A stretch of DNA of 64,000 nucleotides from Erigeron canadensis (GCF_010389155.1 NC_057764.1:37270275-37334274), one strand, 5' to 3'; counted from the stretch's first letter, positions 1 through 13,125 are shown. Notes: generated by a model not told the origin, from the letters alone. Numbers and translations are program-made.

Positions 1-349
1 AGCCACAAAATCAATCTCTAGCTAATCTCTGACGAAAAAAATAAAATAAAATCTCTAATTTTACAAAATGAGTCAAACTCCTCGATTTCCAAATACTGAA
101 GATTTCATAAGAGAAAAAAGCTTGGTTTGCTACTACTTGGCTACTAGCCCTACTGGTAGTATATATAGCTAGGGCCCTATAACTTAATGTTTCAAAAACA
201 AGCTGGCCGTATATATTTTCATAAAAATATATCAAGTATTTATTGTACAAATATAATATTGATAATTAATATATTAAGCTAGAAACATATAAAAAAATTA
301 TGTTTAAATAGTAAAAATAAAAAACTTTAAAAATTAAATTTTGTTCTTT

Positions 350-500
350 TAGTTGCGACTCGCATGGACTCGAAACATGATTTGTATAGACTCCGATGAA
401 TCTGGAGTAAAGTTGAGTTATCCATCGAATCGTCTCATTTCACTTTGTTTTGACTCGAGTCATACATGTCGTGACTCGTTGATAACAATGGTTCCGTCCA
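350..500 (+). mobile_element. partial copy of the ACGAGTC hAT family
   Basis: GCGACTCGCATGGACTCG, TTGACTCGAGTCATACATG and GTGACTCGTTGATAACAATG repeat the GACTC words and the terminal ACAACTATG-like end of the 47270-47760 element. No matching second terminus was found, so the limits are approximate. Confidence 0.45.
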
Positions 501-1197
501 CCACCGGTTGAGGCACACACCATTAGTTATATTTTTCTTACTTTAAAGAATACTGATAACAGATGATGTTTATTGATTTACAATTTGTATTTTATAGATA
601 ATGAAGATGTATGATTATTTTATTTGAAGAACAACATATTAGTTAACGTTTAGTTGATGGTTAAGATAAATTGATTGGCTGTTAATTTAAGCATATCGTT
701 AGTGCATACCAAACAAACATAACATGATTTTCGCATATTTTATCTAGAAATTCAATTTTTAATGCTTTTAACGACAAATCTATTGTAAACTACTTCAAAT
801 AATATTACATGTCAAAGATGACAAAATTCTTTACAAATAGGCTAACTCCAAGTTAGCAAAACATTTTCTATTTTACAGTCGTAGATCGGAACTAAATGTC
901 TTAACTGGACTAATGTTAATGGGCCAATAAAATATGAAGATGATGGGCTTGTTTCCCACCACTAGGCACTAGCTACAACAATTTGGCAATTTCAATTGTG
1001 TATCCAACTATCCACTGTTATAAGCCTGTAATCAGTTTTCTTAAATCATAAAGACTTGTCTAACTTTGTTTTGTTATATCTAAATACATATGTAACGATA
1101 TTACGATTTTGCTACCACAGCTTTTAGAGCTACAAGAGTATTGTAGATAAAAAGTTAATTGTTTTTTATAATCATAGTTTTCGGGTACTACATATCA

Positions 1198-1380
1198 TAC
1201 TGGCGGTACCACATGGGGGTTGTCCCCTCAAAATTTAGATTTTGTCAAATATTTTTTTATATTTTTCATCGACTTATAAGAATTTTTTATAAGTTTTTAA
1301 CATTTGGACCCCTTATATATCTATTTTTACAGATATTTTAATTTTGACCTCTTTAAAAATTTATTCTGGTACCGCCTCTA
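1198..1380 (+). mobile_element. hAT-type MITE, same family, copy 1, diverged
   Basis: It aligns to the copies at 13126 and 61190 across the whole length (AAATTTAGATTTTGTCAAAT, TTTTTAACATTTGGACCCC, CTGGTACCGCCTCTA). The ends have decayed. Flanks ACATATCA and ACATATGT match at 6 of 8. Confidence 0.75.
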
Positions 1381-2847
1381 ACATATGTATGCAATTATGC
1401 ATCTAAATATATTAAATATAGCTTATGGTGTTGTGATTATTAATGAAATAATTAAAACTATCAATGTTTATTTTTTCTGTAAGACCGTATGTTAATTGAT
1501 ATATAAATACAAATTATGAATACGAAAATAAAGCACTAGAAAAATTGATTTACAGATTGCTACAACCTATGAACCTTATATCCGTGACCATTAATATATT
1601 TGTCAAACCTAACTTGTAGTTGGAGCTAATAGGTGTAATCGATAACTAGAGCTCTAATATCATCTCTGTTTGATAACATAACTAAAATTTATTAACTTAT
1701 AAATGTAAAATGATGATAATGATAAATGTATCAAAAAGTATAACATACTTAGTTAAATTAGCTCATCAACCCGGGCCTAAATAAGAAGTTTTAAAAATTA
1801 AAGTTTTATATTTGATTAAGTAATTACAACCTTTATGTTTTACATCTTCATACTCAAGCTAATTTATCTGAGGAATAAAACTCAATAGAGTCCAAATTTA
1901 ATAGTAACAGTGTAATTTAATAAAATTAGGAAAAGGAGTGTTGGACTCTTGGTTGATCATCATTGATACTCTCCGACGCAAATACTTAATTACTATGCCA
2001 CCAACTGCGTGCGTATACTTGCTATCAACAACGTTTTCATTTATAATACGAGTAATAAAAATGCTTAAAAACCAAAATTTATTTTACAATTATATTAGTT
2101 AACATAATAATTACTACATCTATCTCTTGGTGGTTGCATAGTGCCCATATCGTACTGTTAAACCGTGAAGATCAAAAGCATTCACCGTCAACATGTGTTT
2201 ATTATAACACAAAATATAATCTATAAACGGTAATGACAATTTCACATATTGTTAGTTGTTACTATTCTTAAAATAACAAATAAAAAAAATTACAAAAAAT
2301 GTCACATGTTGAGTAATGTAAGGAAGATCCATTTTCTAATCCTCCAACAAATCTAAACACCTAAAGACAATGATTATCAAATTTTATCCTACACTTGCAC
2401 CATTTTTGATAACTTCTTAGACAGAAAAAATTAATAGAACTTTGCTAAAAATTATTCTACAAATATGAAATTAAAAATCTAGGAACTTAATTACCATATT
2501 TTTGTAATCTTCAACAGTTCAACTTCATATTTTAAGCATCCTGAAATGTTCATTATCCCCTTTCATGTCTTCCAAGTCTAATTAACAAATCAAAAACCTA
2601 AAGGCTAAAAATAATCTCTAACATATATGCATAACCATATCAAAAACCTAAATTAACCAAAACAGTCTTGAAATGTATGTAAAATAATTAGAGATCACAA
2701 ATAAACAATATAAGTAGTTTATAACACAAAACAAAATAAATATGAGATAGTTACCTATGAAATTAGAGGAGAGATAAAAAAAAAATATAACAAATGAAAT
2801 TATTCTTCTATGAACTTTGTATCTTGTGTAATGATTTATCATTAAGA
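1381..2847. other. AT-rich intergenic DNA
   Basis: No gene, RNA or bounded repeat recognised; small frames are chance. Confidence 0.6.
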
Positions 2848-3430
2848 CTAGAGTGGTGCCCGCGCGTTGCAGCGGCGATGGTTTATAACGCTTTAGACAC
2901 TGTAACGGTTTATAACATTCGGTTTACTTGCATGAGATGCGTCAATGCAGGATCTAACCGTATATATCATTCTAAAAATAAGTCGTGTATTAGGTGTAAA
3001 AAATAATGAAGTGCAAACACTAACCATGAAAAATAATCACTTACAATTGTAGGGGAGGAGACCAAGGCAATTAAAAAAAAAATAGTCAAAGATTAAAATT
3101 TAATACGAATATACAAAGGACATAATTGGTTCGTAATTGCGTGAGTTATAAAAAAGTAATTATTATTTAAACATTTTGTAATATACTCTATGACAATTAA
3201 GATGTTTTTTCTTATTCATAGCAATACCTTTAGCAATAATTTAAGAGTAATGGGGGTTTTATAACAATAGGGGTTTTAGATAATTGTGGGGTTTTTTTTA
3301 TTAAGGGTAATTTCATAATTTTAAGGATAAGGTATGTGGAGGTAGTTTAAATGTAGAGGATATATTTAGTAATTTAAAGGTAGAGAGTTAAATGAGGGAG
3401 AGGGTAATTTATTTATATATGTAGTATAGA
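2848..3430 (-). mobile_element. small non-autonomous Helitron
   Basis: Reading the minus strand, it starts TCTATACTACATATATAAAT after an A (complement of 3431) and ends GCAACGCGCGGGCACCACTCTAG followed by T (complement of 2847). TC/CTAG ends with a GC-rich hairpin and A|T insertion fit a 583-bp Helitron. No coding sequence. Confidence 0.65.
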
Positions 3431-3660
3431 TATATAGTAATCAATTGAGATTTGATTGTCGTTTTTAAAAAAAATAAGAGATTTAAGGTTATTTTCAATT
3501 TACGAGTTACTAATTTCATTTTATCTAATTATTAAAAATAATATTAATATGACATCATTAGGAGAAAGTTGTAGCCTGTTATGAAGGTTAAATGATGCCA
3601 CATAAGCAAAACTTTTAAAATATTTTCTAGAAAGAAGGCTACTTTATATATATATATATA

Positions 3661-4690
3661 CTATGTTTTTACCCGCACGATGTGCGACTATTTAAATATT
3701 TGCGTGATCATTTAAAATATCATTAATGAAATATAGAAAACTAATCTAGATGTAAATATATGTTGATGATTGGTAGAAGTATTTTTTGCTAAATTATACA
3801 TCCATGTTATTCATTGGCCCTTGCATTCATTGGAGTTTAGTTATAGTTGTAGTTTATGGTTGATAAAAGTACTCGAATTACTTGAAATCTACATAGTTTT
3901 AAAGTTATCTCTTACCATGATGTGTGTTATTTTGCATCCTTATAAACAATGAACATCCTTAAATGTTATGAAACAAAATCGTTAGTGATTTACATATATA
4001 ACAAAAAAAAATAGGGAGATTGATATAAAACTCAAAAAAGTATTAAATTAAACCTATGTTACATAATACAAAGTACATACCTTCTAATTTGATAAACATA
4101 AAGAAGTGGATATTTCCATAACCGATTATTCAAAGTTATTTGATCTGAAAATTGTTGGAGAACCATAGTTCAAGATATATATATATATATATGTTATTCC
4201 AAGACTAAATTAAACATTTTGTAGAAAAAAAATTGAGAGGAAAATAAAACATATATCAATCTAAAATAACATAATAGATGAATTTTAATACCTATATAGT
4301 ATTCAAAATAAGTATATTAGATTATTCTTTTTTTAATATTACATAGCATCTTTGAGATAGTCTTATTTTCTAGAATATATACATGTTCATGCATTTTTTA
4401 GTTAATTATTAGTGACATATATTTACTTTTGAAAATCACGTATTTATTATATTGAGAAACTTTTGCCAAACAAATTTAGAAATGGATTTAAATGTGTTAT
4501 TTATTTGTTTATTTTCTTTATATATATGTATATATGTATATATATAAATATAAATATAAGAGAAATATTGTAAAAAAGTGTGGAGATGGCACATAGGATT
4601 TATCCTATGTGACAATATTTAAAGATAGTTTTAGAATTGAGGAAGACTTTAAATCGCTAGGATTCCTACTGTTTTAATAATTATATATAT
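3661..4690 (-). mobile_element. Helitron, same family as 43899-45465, decayed
   Basis: The 3' end on the minus strand reads GCACATCGTGCGGGTAAAAACATAG, with CTAG decayed. Toward the 5' end it shares the CACATAGGAT...ATCCTATGTG inverted pair and the TAGTTTTAGA stretch with the copy at 43899-45465. The 5' end is ill-defined next to TA repeats and a palindromic MITE. Confidence 0.5.
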
Positions 4691-4695
4691 ATATA

Positions 4696-5085
4696 GGGTA
4701 ACACTTCGGTAAGAACACTTTTAAAATAAGAACGGTGAGAACACCTTAAAAACATCATTTTGATGCATTAAAAGTCCATAAAACTAACATAGTGCATAAC
4801 TAATTATCATTATTTAAGTGTTTAACAACACATTCATCCGTCAAAATCAAAATAATCATGTTTTTTGTTTTGTACATCCATCTTGGATGCATATTCATCA
4901 AAATGATGTATCCAACAAAAAACATGATTTTTTCAATTTTGATGAATTAATGTGTTGTTAAACACTTAAATAATGATAATTAGTTATGCACTATGTCAGT
5001 TTTATGGACTTTTAATGCATCAAAATGATGATTTTAAGGTGTTCTCACCGTTCTTATTTTAAATATGTTCTTATTTGATTGTCCC
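4696..5085. mobile_element. palindromic MITE in a TA microsatellite, copy A
   Basis: Nearly the whole 390 bases form a foldback: AATAAGAACGGTGAGAACAC on the left pairs with GTTCTCACCGTTCTTATTTT on the right, and CATAACTAATTATCATTATT with AATAATGATAATTAGTTATG. TA-dinucleotide tracts flank both sides (4682-4695 and 5086-5102). Confidence 0.85.
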
Positions 5086-5592
5086 ATATATATATATATA
5101 TAAGAGATGATATTTTAGATAACGAAGGTTGGTGCCTGCGTGTTGCGACGGTTAAACAGTGATGATAATACAAAACAGTGTGGGAGGAATCGATATGCGT
5201 GTGTGTAAATAGGAAGGAGAGAAAGAATTGACTGTGTGTTAGATCTTGGTATGATGTTTGTCTAATTATGTTTAGAGATATAGAATTAGAGGTAATTTGT
5301 GAATTAGAGACAATATGGGGATATTGAAAAGATTGCTGAATTTTTTAAAATAGGGAGTCCAATAAGGGATTATAGATTAACTTTCTCAAAAAAGCTTAAG
5401 TTATAAACAAATAGCTATCTCAAATATTTTATGGCTTAGAAGATTATAAAAGTCAATCAATATAAGTTATCTTATTTGATAGAATATAATATGAATGTTA
5501 ATAAAAGAAAAAAAAAACTAGAGTTCAAATGTTGAATTTTTTGATAATGATATTATCAAAAGAAAGAAGATTATAAAAATCTTTTAAAGTTC

Positions 5593-5595
5593 TAT

Positions 5596-5638
<43 letters not shown>
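5593..5638. repeat. (TA)n microsatellite
   Basis: TA dinucleotide run with one interruption, at the tail of a SINE. Confidence 0.9.
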
Positions 5639-5642
<4 letters not shown>

Positions 5643-5968
5643 AAAGGTGAATTTTGCAGGAAATTTCGTGTCGCGATTCGACAGCGGAAGGTCTAGCATA
5701 CGTTGTCTTAACCGGGTCCGCGCTAGAGAGCTCTCTCGAAGTAGAAATGCCTATTTCAAATAACCGATAGGGGGAAAACCTCTTACTAATCCATCCGAAA
5801 ACATGACGATCAATAGGGGTAAACCTTGCTCCTTCAGACTTGAACATGAGAATACCCAAGTCAAGCCCTCATAAAGGAACTTCCTTATGTCTTCCCCAAA
5901 AGCTTGAACTCAAATTCTTAAAAATAAGGAGATAATATTTCAACTATTGAGCTAGTGGTTAAGGACAT
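5634..5968 (-). mobile_element. tRNA-derived SINE, family 1
   Basis: The minus strand starts TGTCCTTAACCACTAGCTCA (A-box-like TAGCTCAATAGTTG) and carries GAGTTCAAGC (B-box-like). The body CTCTAGCGCGGACCCGGTTA and GAATCGCGACACGAAATTT is shared with the copies at 11974 and 30484. No clear target duplication; the tail runs into a TA microsatellite. Confidence 0.7.
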
Positions 5969-6212
5969 TAATCAAACAAAATAGCAATGAAAGACATAGC
6001 TTTAAAACCTCGTGACAAACATAAATAAAATTGCAGCTTGGATAGCCTGCAAAACCAAAGGACCAAATACCAATAAAGACCCTCCCTCCACCTTAAATTC
6101 TTCAATCATCAAACATGGCAAAAAAATAAAATAAATCAGAATCCTACCTTCTCAATAGCCGAAAATAAATTTCCACTAAAGTAAAAACCATGAAACTAAG
6201 AAGAAACCATCA

Positions 6213-6425
6213 AGGCGCGTTTGTCATTGCATTTTCAAAATAAATTTTACGTTTTAATAAAAAGTTTTGAAAAGAAAATATGTTTTTACTTTATTATTCT
6301 AAAAACAGTGTTTTCACTTTAAGCAAACACAAGTGATCAGTTTTTTTAACCAAATACTTTTCCCCGACTATTTGTGTTTTAATCAAATAATCTATTTAGA
6401 ACACAATTCCAAACATCCACTTCAG
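6213..6425. mobile_element. possible MITE
   Basis: AGGCGCGTTTGTCATTGCAT on the left and ACAATTCCAAACATCCACTT on the right are roughly inverted. Target duplication not found. Confidence 0.35.
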
Positions 6426-6597
6426 ACTACTATATAATCTATCGTTATTCGAATTCACCCGTTAACCAAAAGATTATTTAGTCTCATAACTGACAAAATA
6501 TGGCTTGTCTTTTAATTTTGCTTTTATCTATAAAAGTTTTTTGTTACCTATGAGAATAAGGGAAAGATTAAATATATGATATATATATATATATATA

Positions 6598-6995
6598 GGG
6601 TGACTATCAATTATCAAATGAGAATGAAATTAAAATGAGAACAAATGAAAACACTTAAAAACTACATTTTGATGCATTAAAGGTCTATAAAACTGACATA
6701 GTGTATAACTAATTATCATTATTTAAGTGTTTAACAACACATTGATCCGTCAAAATAAAAAAAATCACGTTTTTTGTTGGATGCATTATTTTGATGAATA
6801 TACATCCAAGATGGATGCACAAAACAAAAAACGTAATTTTTTTGATTTTGACGGATCATTGTGTTGTTAAACACTTAAATAATGATAATTAGTTATGCAC
6901 TATGTTAGTTTTATGGACTTTTAATGCATCAAAATGATGTTTTTAAGTGTTCTCACCGTTCTTATTTTAAAAGTGTTATCACTGCAGTGTTACCC
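6598..6995. mobile_element. palindromic MITE, copy B
   Basis: Same family as 4696-5085, starting at GGGTGACTATC after a TA tract and ending CACTGCAGTGTTACCC. The central part is inverted relative to copy A (the GGATGCAC segment lies on the other side), as expected for a palindrome that can flip. Confidence 0.82.
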
Positions 6996-6998
6996 AAT

Positions 6999-7326
6999 AT
7001 ATTTGATGCATTAAAAGTCCAAAAATTGACATAGTTTACGACTAACTATCACTATGTAAGTGTTTAACAACTCATTGGCATGTCAAAATCAAGAAAATCA
7101 TGTTTTTTTTGTGCATCAATCTTGGATGCATATTCTTCAAAATGATGCATCCAACCAAAAAACTTAATTTCTTCGATTTTGACGGCTCAATGTGTTGTTA
7201 AACACTTAAATAATGATAATTAGTTCTGGACTATGTTAGTTTTATGGACTTTTAATGCATCAAAATGATATTTCTAAGTGTTCTCACCGTTCTTATTTAA
7301 AAAGTGTTTTCACCGGAGTGTTATCC
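6999..7326. mobile_element. palindromic MITE, copy C, left end missing
   Basis: It begins inside the arm (ATTTGATGCATTAAAAGTCC) directly after copy B and ends CACCGGAGTGTTATCC before a TA tract. About 60 outer bases on the left are absent. Confidence 0.8.
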
Positions 7327-7391
7327 TATATATATATATATATATGTTTATTTATTTTAAGACTGTTCTTATTTGATTGTCCATATATATA

Positions 7392-7750
7392 GGGTAATAC
7401 TCTGGTGAAAACAGTCTTAAAATAAGAACGGTGAGAACATTTAAAGACATTATTTTGATGCATTAAAAGTCCATAAAACTTACATAGTGCACAACTAATT
7501 ATTATTATTTAAGTGTTTAACAACGCATTGATGCATCAAAATCGAAAAAATACGTTTTTTGTTTTGTGCATCTATCTTGGATGCATATTAATCAAAATGA
7601 TACATCCAACAAAAACTGTGATTTTTTTGATTTGACGGATGAATGTGGTGTCAAACACTTAAATAATGATAATTAGTTATGCACTATGTCAATTTTATAG
7701 CATTTTAATGCATCAAAATATAGTTTTTAAATGTTCTCACCGTTTTCTTA
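7392..7750. mobile_element. palindromic MITE, copy D, right end missing
   Basis: It begins GGGTAATACTCTGGTGAAAA after a short TA tract and runs through the arms to TGTTCTCACCGTTTTCTTAA, where the outermost right bases are lost. Confidence 0.8.
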
Positions 7751-9189
7751 ATTACATTAAATTAGGGATGCAAATGAGTCAAAGTTTATTATAGATGATT
7801 ATGAAATACACTAATGTAATACTTGTTTAAACAAAGTTATATTAAGTTTATATTGGGAAAAGTTCTAACTAAAATCTTAGTCATTTGATATCCTTTTAAT
7901 TCTTTGTTCTCTCTTAACGAAATGTAAGCTTGCATGATGCATCATCAATTTCTTCAAGCCATTAGTTGAACTCAAGCTTAGCAATTAGCATAGATTAATT
8001 ATTTTAGTCGGGCTATGGACTCGAGCTCGTCTCAACTAATAGGTAACCGGACAATAAAGAAACAATGTTGTTGAGTTCAATCTCAAGTACTATTAAAAAA
8101 AAGTCTTAATCCGGTCAACTCTTAACAAATTTGACTCGACGTAACGTTTTCATGTACATAACTTGATGAAGCGGTTGTTTGAGCTACTATACATATCCTT
8201 TTACATATTGTTATGTTATTTTCCTTTAAAAATGTTGTGTTTTAATCGGTGATACAAGTCAAGTATAAGACCAGCTAACTAAAATATTTGAAAGATTTCA
8301 TAATAATGAAACTTATAAAGACATATTTGTTCAACTAAATGAGAAAAAAAAACCATAAAATTTATTAAAAAAATCCTTAAAATACCTAAAAACATGTGTT
8401 TTAATTCTGGTTTCGCTACTAAATTCAATCCGACAAGAATAAAATCATGATTCTAAAAGTTGAAATTATTACTTGAAATTAAACATGTGTTTCACCAACA
8501 AATTTCAAGAAAGATGTTAAAGTTGACCGCCTCCGATGGCCCTGACCAAGTGACCAATGACCAAGTTGGCTTTGTATCCAAAACTTGATCCAAGACCACC
8601 TGCAATCAATTTTGTATCGCTAGAAAGTCATGTAGGCTCCAATTATTTTCGTCCCTATTTAAATTTAGACTACAAAGAAGAACAAATGTTACAACTTGTG
8701 CCCGTCCAGTTTATAACAACATTTTTAAACCATTATACGATGACGAATTTAGGACTTGAATTTATTTTGGGTAAATAGGTTTACCCTGGTTAGAATGGGT
8801 CATATACTCCTATATTGTCGATGTGACAAAATAAACAAGCGAGCTTATATCTATATAGAAAAAAACGGCTTTTGTTAATATATGATTATGAAATTTAGTA
8901 ACGTTTCAGCCAAATGTGTGGACGATCAAAGAAACTGAATTTTAAACCATTGAAATCTGGAGCCACAAATCAGTAAGCGACTAAGTTCTACGAGTAATAC
9001 GTAATTAGTGGTGTCCTATCACGTACCCCACTTGTTAACATAGAATCCGAAGGTTAAACAAAGAGCAACGAATAATTTGTTTGTTACGAGAATGACATAA
9101 ACCTTTCGTCTTGAGGATTAAGGTTATGGATCGAGTAACTCGGTTTAAACATCATGAGTAACTCGACTTAGAGTAAGACCCAGTTTCTT
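7751..9189. other. AT-rich intergenic DNA
   Basis: Nothing recognised; the 73-codon frame at 8557 has no family resemblance. Confidence 0.6.
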
Positions 9190-9365
9190 TTTAGACTTAA
9201 TAACTAATAACTTATTACATTCAGTCAAATTTCATGTTTTTTTTTTACTCAATAAACAAAAATAACCGTCAATTATCTATTTTTTACTTAATACATACAG
9301 AAATTATTTATACATTTAGCCACTTAATATATTTATCACTTAATGACAAAAAAAGCCCCTAAATA
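9190..9365. mobile_element. MITE-like repeat, sister of 42475-42680
   Basis: Shares AATAACCGTCAATTATCTAT and ACTTAATGACAAAAAAAGCC with the copy at 42475. Non-coding. Confidence 0.5.
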
Positions 9366-9629
9366 GGAACTTTAGGTGTAAAAATGAACATAAATGAAAT
9401 TAAGGGGTTAGAACATGATCGTTCAAAAATGAAAAGAGTGGTTTGTCAAGGTGAGAGGGACCTCATGCTTGGTCGACTAGAACCCCACATTAGTCGTAAA
9501 AGATTAAACGCCAAACCTAGAAGTCAAATTACCAAATTTTGGACCACATCATTTCATAAATTCATGTAATTATGTCCAGATATTTCTAAATAAATAAAAT
9601 ACTAACATGACATGTATATATATTTTTTA

Positions 9630-9860
9630 TAGGTTTTGTTAAACAAAGTCCTAATGGAACCATTTTCAAGTGGCTAATTAATTACAAGAGGTTTCAAGAA
9701 AGGGTTTTGCTAAACGAAACTCTAAGGGTTTTTGTTAAGGTGCATTAATTAGTTTTACATTTACCATAAAATTCAAGGGGTGTGTTTTTAATATGGAAAT
9801 GTACAATTTTTTTACGCACGTTAAGTAAAGTCCTAAGGGCTTTGTTTAGCATTTTTTTTT
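9630..9860. repeat. repeat with TTTTGCTAAACGAAACYCTAAGGG word, also at 44478-44548
   Basis: GGGTTTTGCTAAACGAAACT and AAGGGTTTTTGTTAAGGTGC recur at 44478 as GGGTTTTGCTAAACGAAACC and AAGGGTTTTTGTTAAAATGT. The ends at 9634 and 9850 are inverted (GTTAAACAAAGTCCTAA against GGGCTTTGTTTAGCA), so it is probably a MITE. Confidence 0.45.
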
Positions 9861-10222
9861 ATAGCATACTCACTTTTGAGTTTTATAAGATTAATACTGC
9901 TTCATTTGTCTCTTAAGGGGAAAAATAAGAGAAAAAGAAGGGGGGAGTAAAAACGAACATTATAGAGAAATTGGATTTTGATTTGTCTAAGTTGATAAAA
10001 AAAAAATGAAAAAGACTAGTGATACTTACATTTTTGAACTGTTTTAAAGACACATTGAAAAAGTTGTGACAAACATAAATGTCTTTAAAGTATTATATGT
10101 GAGAATTAAAGAAAGATTTGACTTTTAATCTGTAGGGTGGGAGATGGGAGGTGGATTATTTATATATGTGAGTAGAGACATGTTTAATTGTTTATTACTC
10201 TATTACCCTAATATTAATATTA

Positions 10223-10614
10223 GGGGCAAGGGTGTAGTCGACTAGTTTTATCGACAAAAATCATCGGCAAGAATTAGCAAATCGGCTACACTATAGCATC
10301 TGGCTCGGCAAGTTTAATCGGCAAGATTGACTAGTTTCATCAGCTAGTTTTGGCCGATGCAAGTGAACGTTGGGGGCTTGATTTTGAACGTTGGAAGCGT
10401 CTTTTTTTTGGGTTTTGGTCCAAGTGGTCGTTTTTTTAAAATTTTTTTTACAAAACTTGGCAAATTGGCAAATGTTGGCACTATACCCACAAAATTGGCA
10501 AGATTTCGGCTAGTATTGGCAAGTTTTTGGCTAAGACACATAGCATCTCCTAAGTGGTTTAATTTTAGCCAATTTAGCCAATTTGCCAAATTAACCACAC
10601 TACACCTCTCCCCC
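10223..10614. mobile_element. Tourist-like MITE with GGCAAG repeats
   Basis: TTA on both sides (10220-10222 and 10615-10617). Ends GGGGCAAGGGTGTAGT and, reversed, GGGGGAGAGGTGTAGT. The interior repeats GGCAAG/TTGGCAAA words many times, which opens spurious frames on both strands. Confidence 0.75.
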
Positions 10615-10914
10615 TTAGTATTAATATCATTCTAACAACTTTCTACAACATTTTTCTAAAAAGTTTTTAAACGTTTGTTCACTGATAGTAAGAATATAGT
10701 GATAAAGTATCTTGTAATAGAACTAGATATATTGGCTTGTTTATGTTTAGATTCAGCCAATGGACGTGGGTTTTGTTCCAGTTTGAATAACTAACACACT
10801 CCTTATAACAATTGTTAAAGGGTTTTTGAGCGAATAATGATATATTTAGGTATTCTATCTTTAAAAAAAAAATTAAATGAGTTGGAACCATTTGGTCTCA
10901 TGTACCATTTTTGG

Positions 10915-11090
10915 TACCTGAGTGCACACCGGGTAAAACGCATGCTTAGTAAGTGATCATCCTCACAGATGGGATCACAAGATATAGTATCTCCATTTAT
11001 TTTTCGTAAGTTTTGAGCCTGTGACCTTTACACTTTATCTGTAGGCTCATGTAGCCACATGATAACAATACCACTAGGGTTTCACTTCAT
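10915..11090 (-). mobile_element. SINE-like fragment
   Basis: On the minus strand AAACCCTAGTGGTATTG and GTCACAGGCTCAAAAC resemble A and B boxes, followed by GATCCCATCTGTGAGGATG, a common plant SINE body word. Limits are approximate. Confidence 0.45.
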
Positions 11091-11960
11091 TAGTTTTAGC
11101 TAGGTATCTTATCTACTTATTTGTATTTTTTATAACTTTGTTTTTTTTAGTACTTTTTTGGGTTATCTGGTAACGAATTTGGAAAGAACTTTTTAAGAGC
11201 TTTTTGAAAGTTTTTTTTAACTTTGAACAATAAACTTCTATTATTTTAAAAGTTTTGTTTGGATTATCCTTAGTTTCTATTAGAAAGAAAAAGTTCTAAA
11301 CTAAAACGTTATTTGAAATAATGTTTTAGGAACTTTTAGTTTGGATGAACTTTTAATATTTAAAAGTTACACAAAGTTTAATAACAACTTTGCTTAAAAG
11401 TTACAGCTTGTAATTATAACTAAAAGTTACAACTGCAGCTACCAACTAGAACTAATTTTTTCAAACATACCCAATATATTATACAGTTTTGGATCTTTTT
11501 CGAATGACATATGCACTTTTTTTAGCATAAATATTATACAAGTTTTTATTTAGTTATGTTATAAGTTAAAATATAATTTATGAATTAATTAAAAATGATT
11601 GATATACATAAAACATAAACACAAAGATATATCTAATGACTTTATGTGTTTCTTTTTTTCTTTTAATCTTTACTATTCATCATGTAATGTGTAATTATTT
11701 TATTTTTAGATTTACTTTTAAGCATACCAATTAATCCTTATATATGAAAAATTTATCCATAATTCTCAACATGTTCCATTATTTATTTTTTCCCTCGGAT
11801 TAAAGCCAGAAAGCTTATACTAGATTTTGAAAATTTATACAAGCTAACTTAAAAAAAGTTGTCCAGACACGCACTTAATCAAATACAAGTACAGTAGTCT
11901 ACTATTTGTAAAGTCAAACGATAAAGCATAACCATAACATTAACTTTGCCATATCTCGTT
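11091..11960. other. AT-rich intergenic DNA, possibly an old MITE at 11150-11460
   Basis: Repeated AAAGTT/AACTTT words give weak self-complementarity but no clean ends. Confidence 0.4.
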
Positions 11961-11973
11961 ATCTACATATTAA

Positions 11974-12293
11974 TTAATTGTACTTTGATTTATAGCTTAA
12001 TGATTGAGTAACAGCTTTTCATGCTAGAAGCCCCGAGTTCGAAACATAGCAAGAACATTTTAAGGTATTTCACAAAAAATGTCATCCAGTGAAGCAGGTT
12101 TGAGTCCTGCAGAGGGGGCATAGTTTAATCCAAATTAAATGCAGTGCATTTGGGCAATTTAGTTGGGGAATTCTCCTCCTACTAAGTATTGTGGGTGAGG
12201 GGGCTCGATCTCTAACGCGGACCCAGTTAAGACAACATAAACTAGATTTCCTGTTCCGAGCAAATGATCCACACATTTAAAAAAAAAAAAAAA
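11974..12293 (+). mobile_element. tRNA-derived SINE, family 1, with perfect 13-bp target duplication
   Basis: ATCTACATATTAA occurs at 11961-11973 and again at 12294-12306, just after a 15-16 base A tail. The head has CGAGTTCGAAAC (B-box-like), and the body shares CTCTAACGCGGACCCAGTTA with the sister copies. Confidence 0.88.
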
Positions 12294-13125
12294 ATCTACA
12301 TATTAAGTATTAGCTTTGTATTATATATCATAATCAATACAACTTGTACATACCTTTTTATGCATCCACAATGTTTATACTTTCTAAGAAAAGAAAAAAC
12401 AACTCTTCATTTTATAAACAGAAGCGCACTAAATGATCATATGATCAAAGATCATTTATTAAAAAGACCAAAACATTGCATACAAACACCAAAAGAAGTA
12501 AAGAACACAATTGCAGTCTTTGGTCCCAATTCATATTCACGATGGCTTTCACAATATAATTGTATCACCTAACAGTTGACCACAAAACAATAGCACCAAC
12601 AATAATCATTAAATACCATTTATGTGCTCATTTAATTAATTGTAGGTCTTAATACGAATACTAGTATGCCTGACGCACAACAATTTCCTCGTAAAACTAT
12701 GACATGGTAAAATTAGTAATACAGAAAGTATATACGCGTACGTACAGATCTAACAGTTTAATTCCATAATAAATTAATAACAAGTATGTCAAGCGGTTAA
12801 AACCAGTTCGCTAATTACAAGTAATAACTTTTCTTATTAAAAAAAATATATGTATCTATGCACGTCCATACATACCTATAATTTTGTTCACTATGGGACT
12901 AAATTTATAACTTATTGGTTCAAGAGTCCCTCCTCGAATACTAAATCAAATTAAGTAATTATGATGATGAAATTAGATGAATTAATTAAGTTACAGGTTT
13001 TGTTCATAAGGCAATTTTATTACATTGGGAATTATTAATTTGAAAGGGTGAATTTGTATAAAAATAGAATTATGTAGAAAGTAAGTTTTTGATGAAAGGG
13101 GGATCATCTTATATATGATTATACT

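Noticed and set aside
5584..5859. A 91-codon minus-strand frame
   Set aside because: It lies in a SINE and ends in a TA microsatellite (Tyr-Ile run).
10344..10635. Opposing frames of 84 and 92 codons
   Set aside because: Both fall inside a Tourist-like MITE with GGCAAG repeats and overlap each other.
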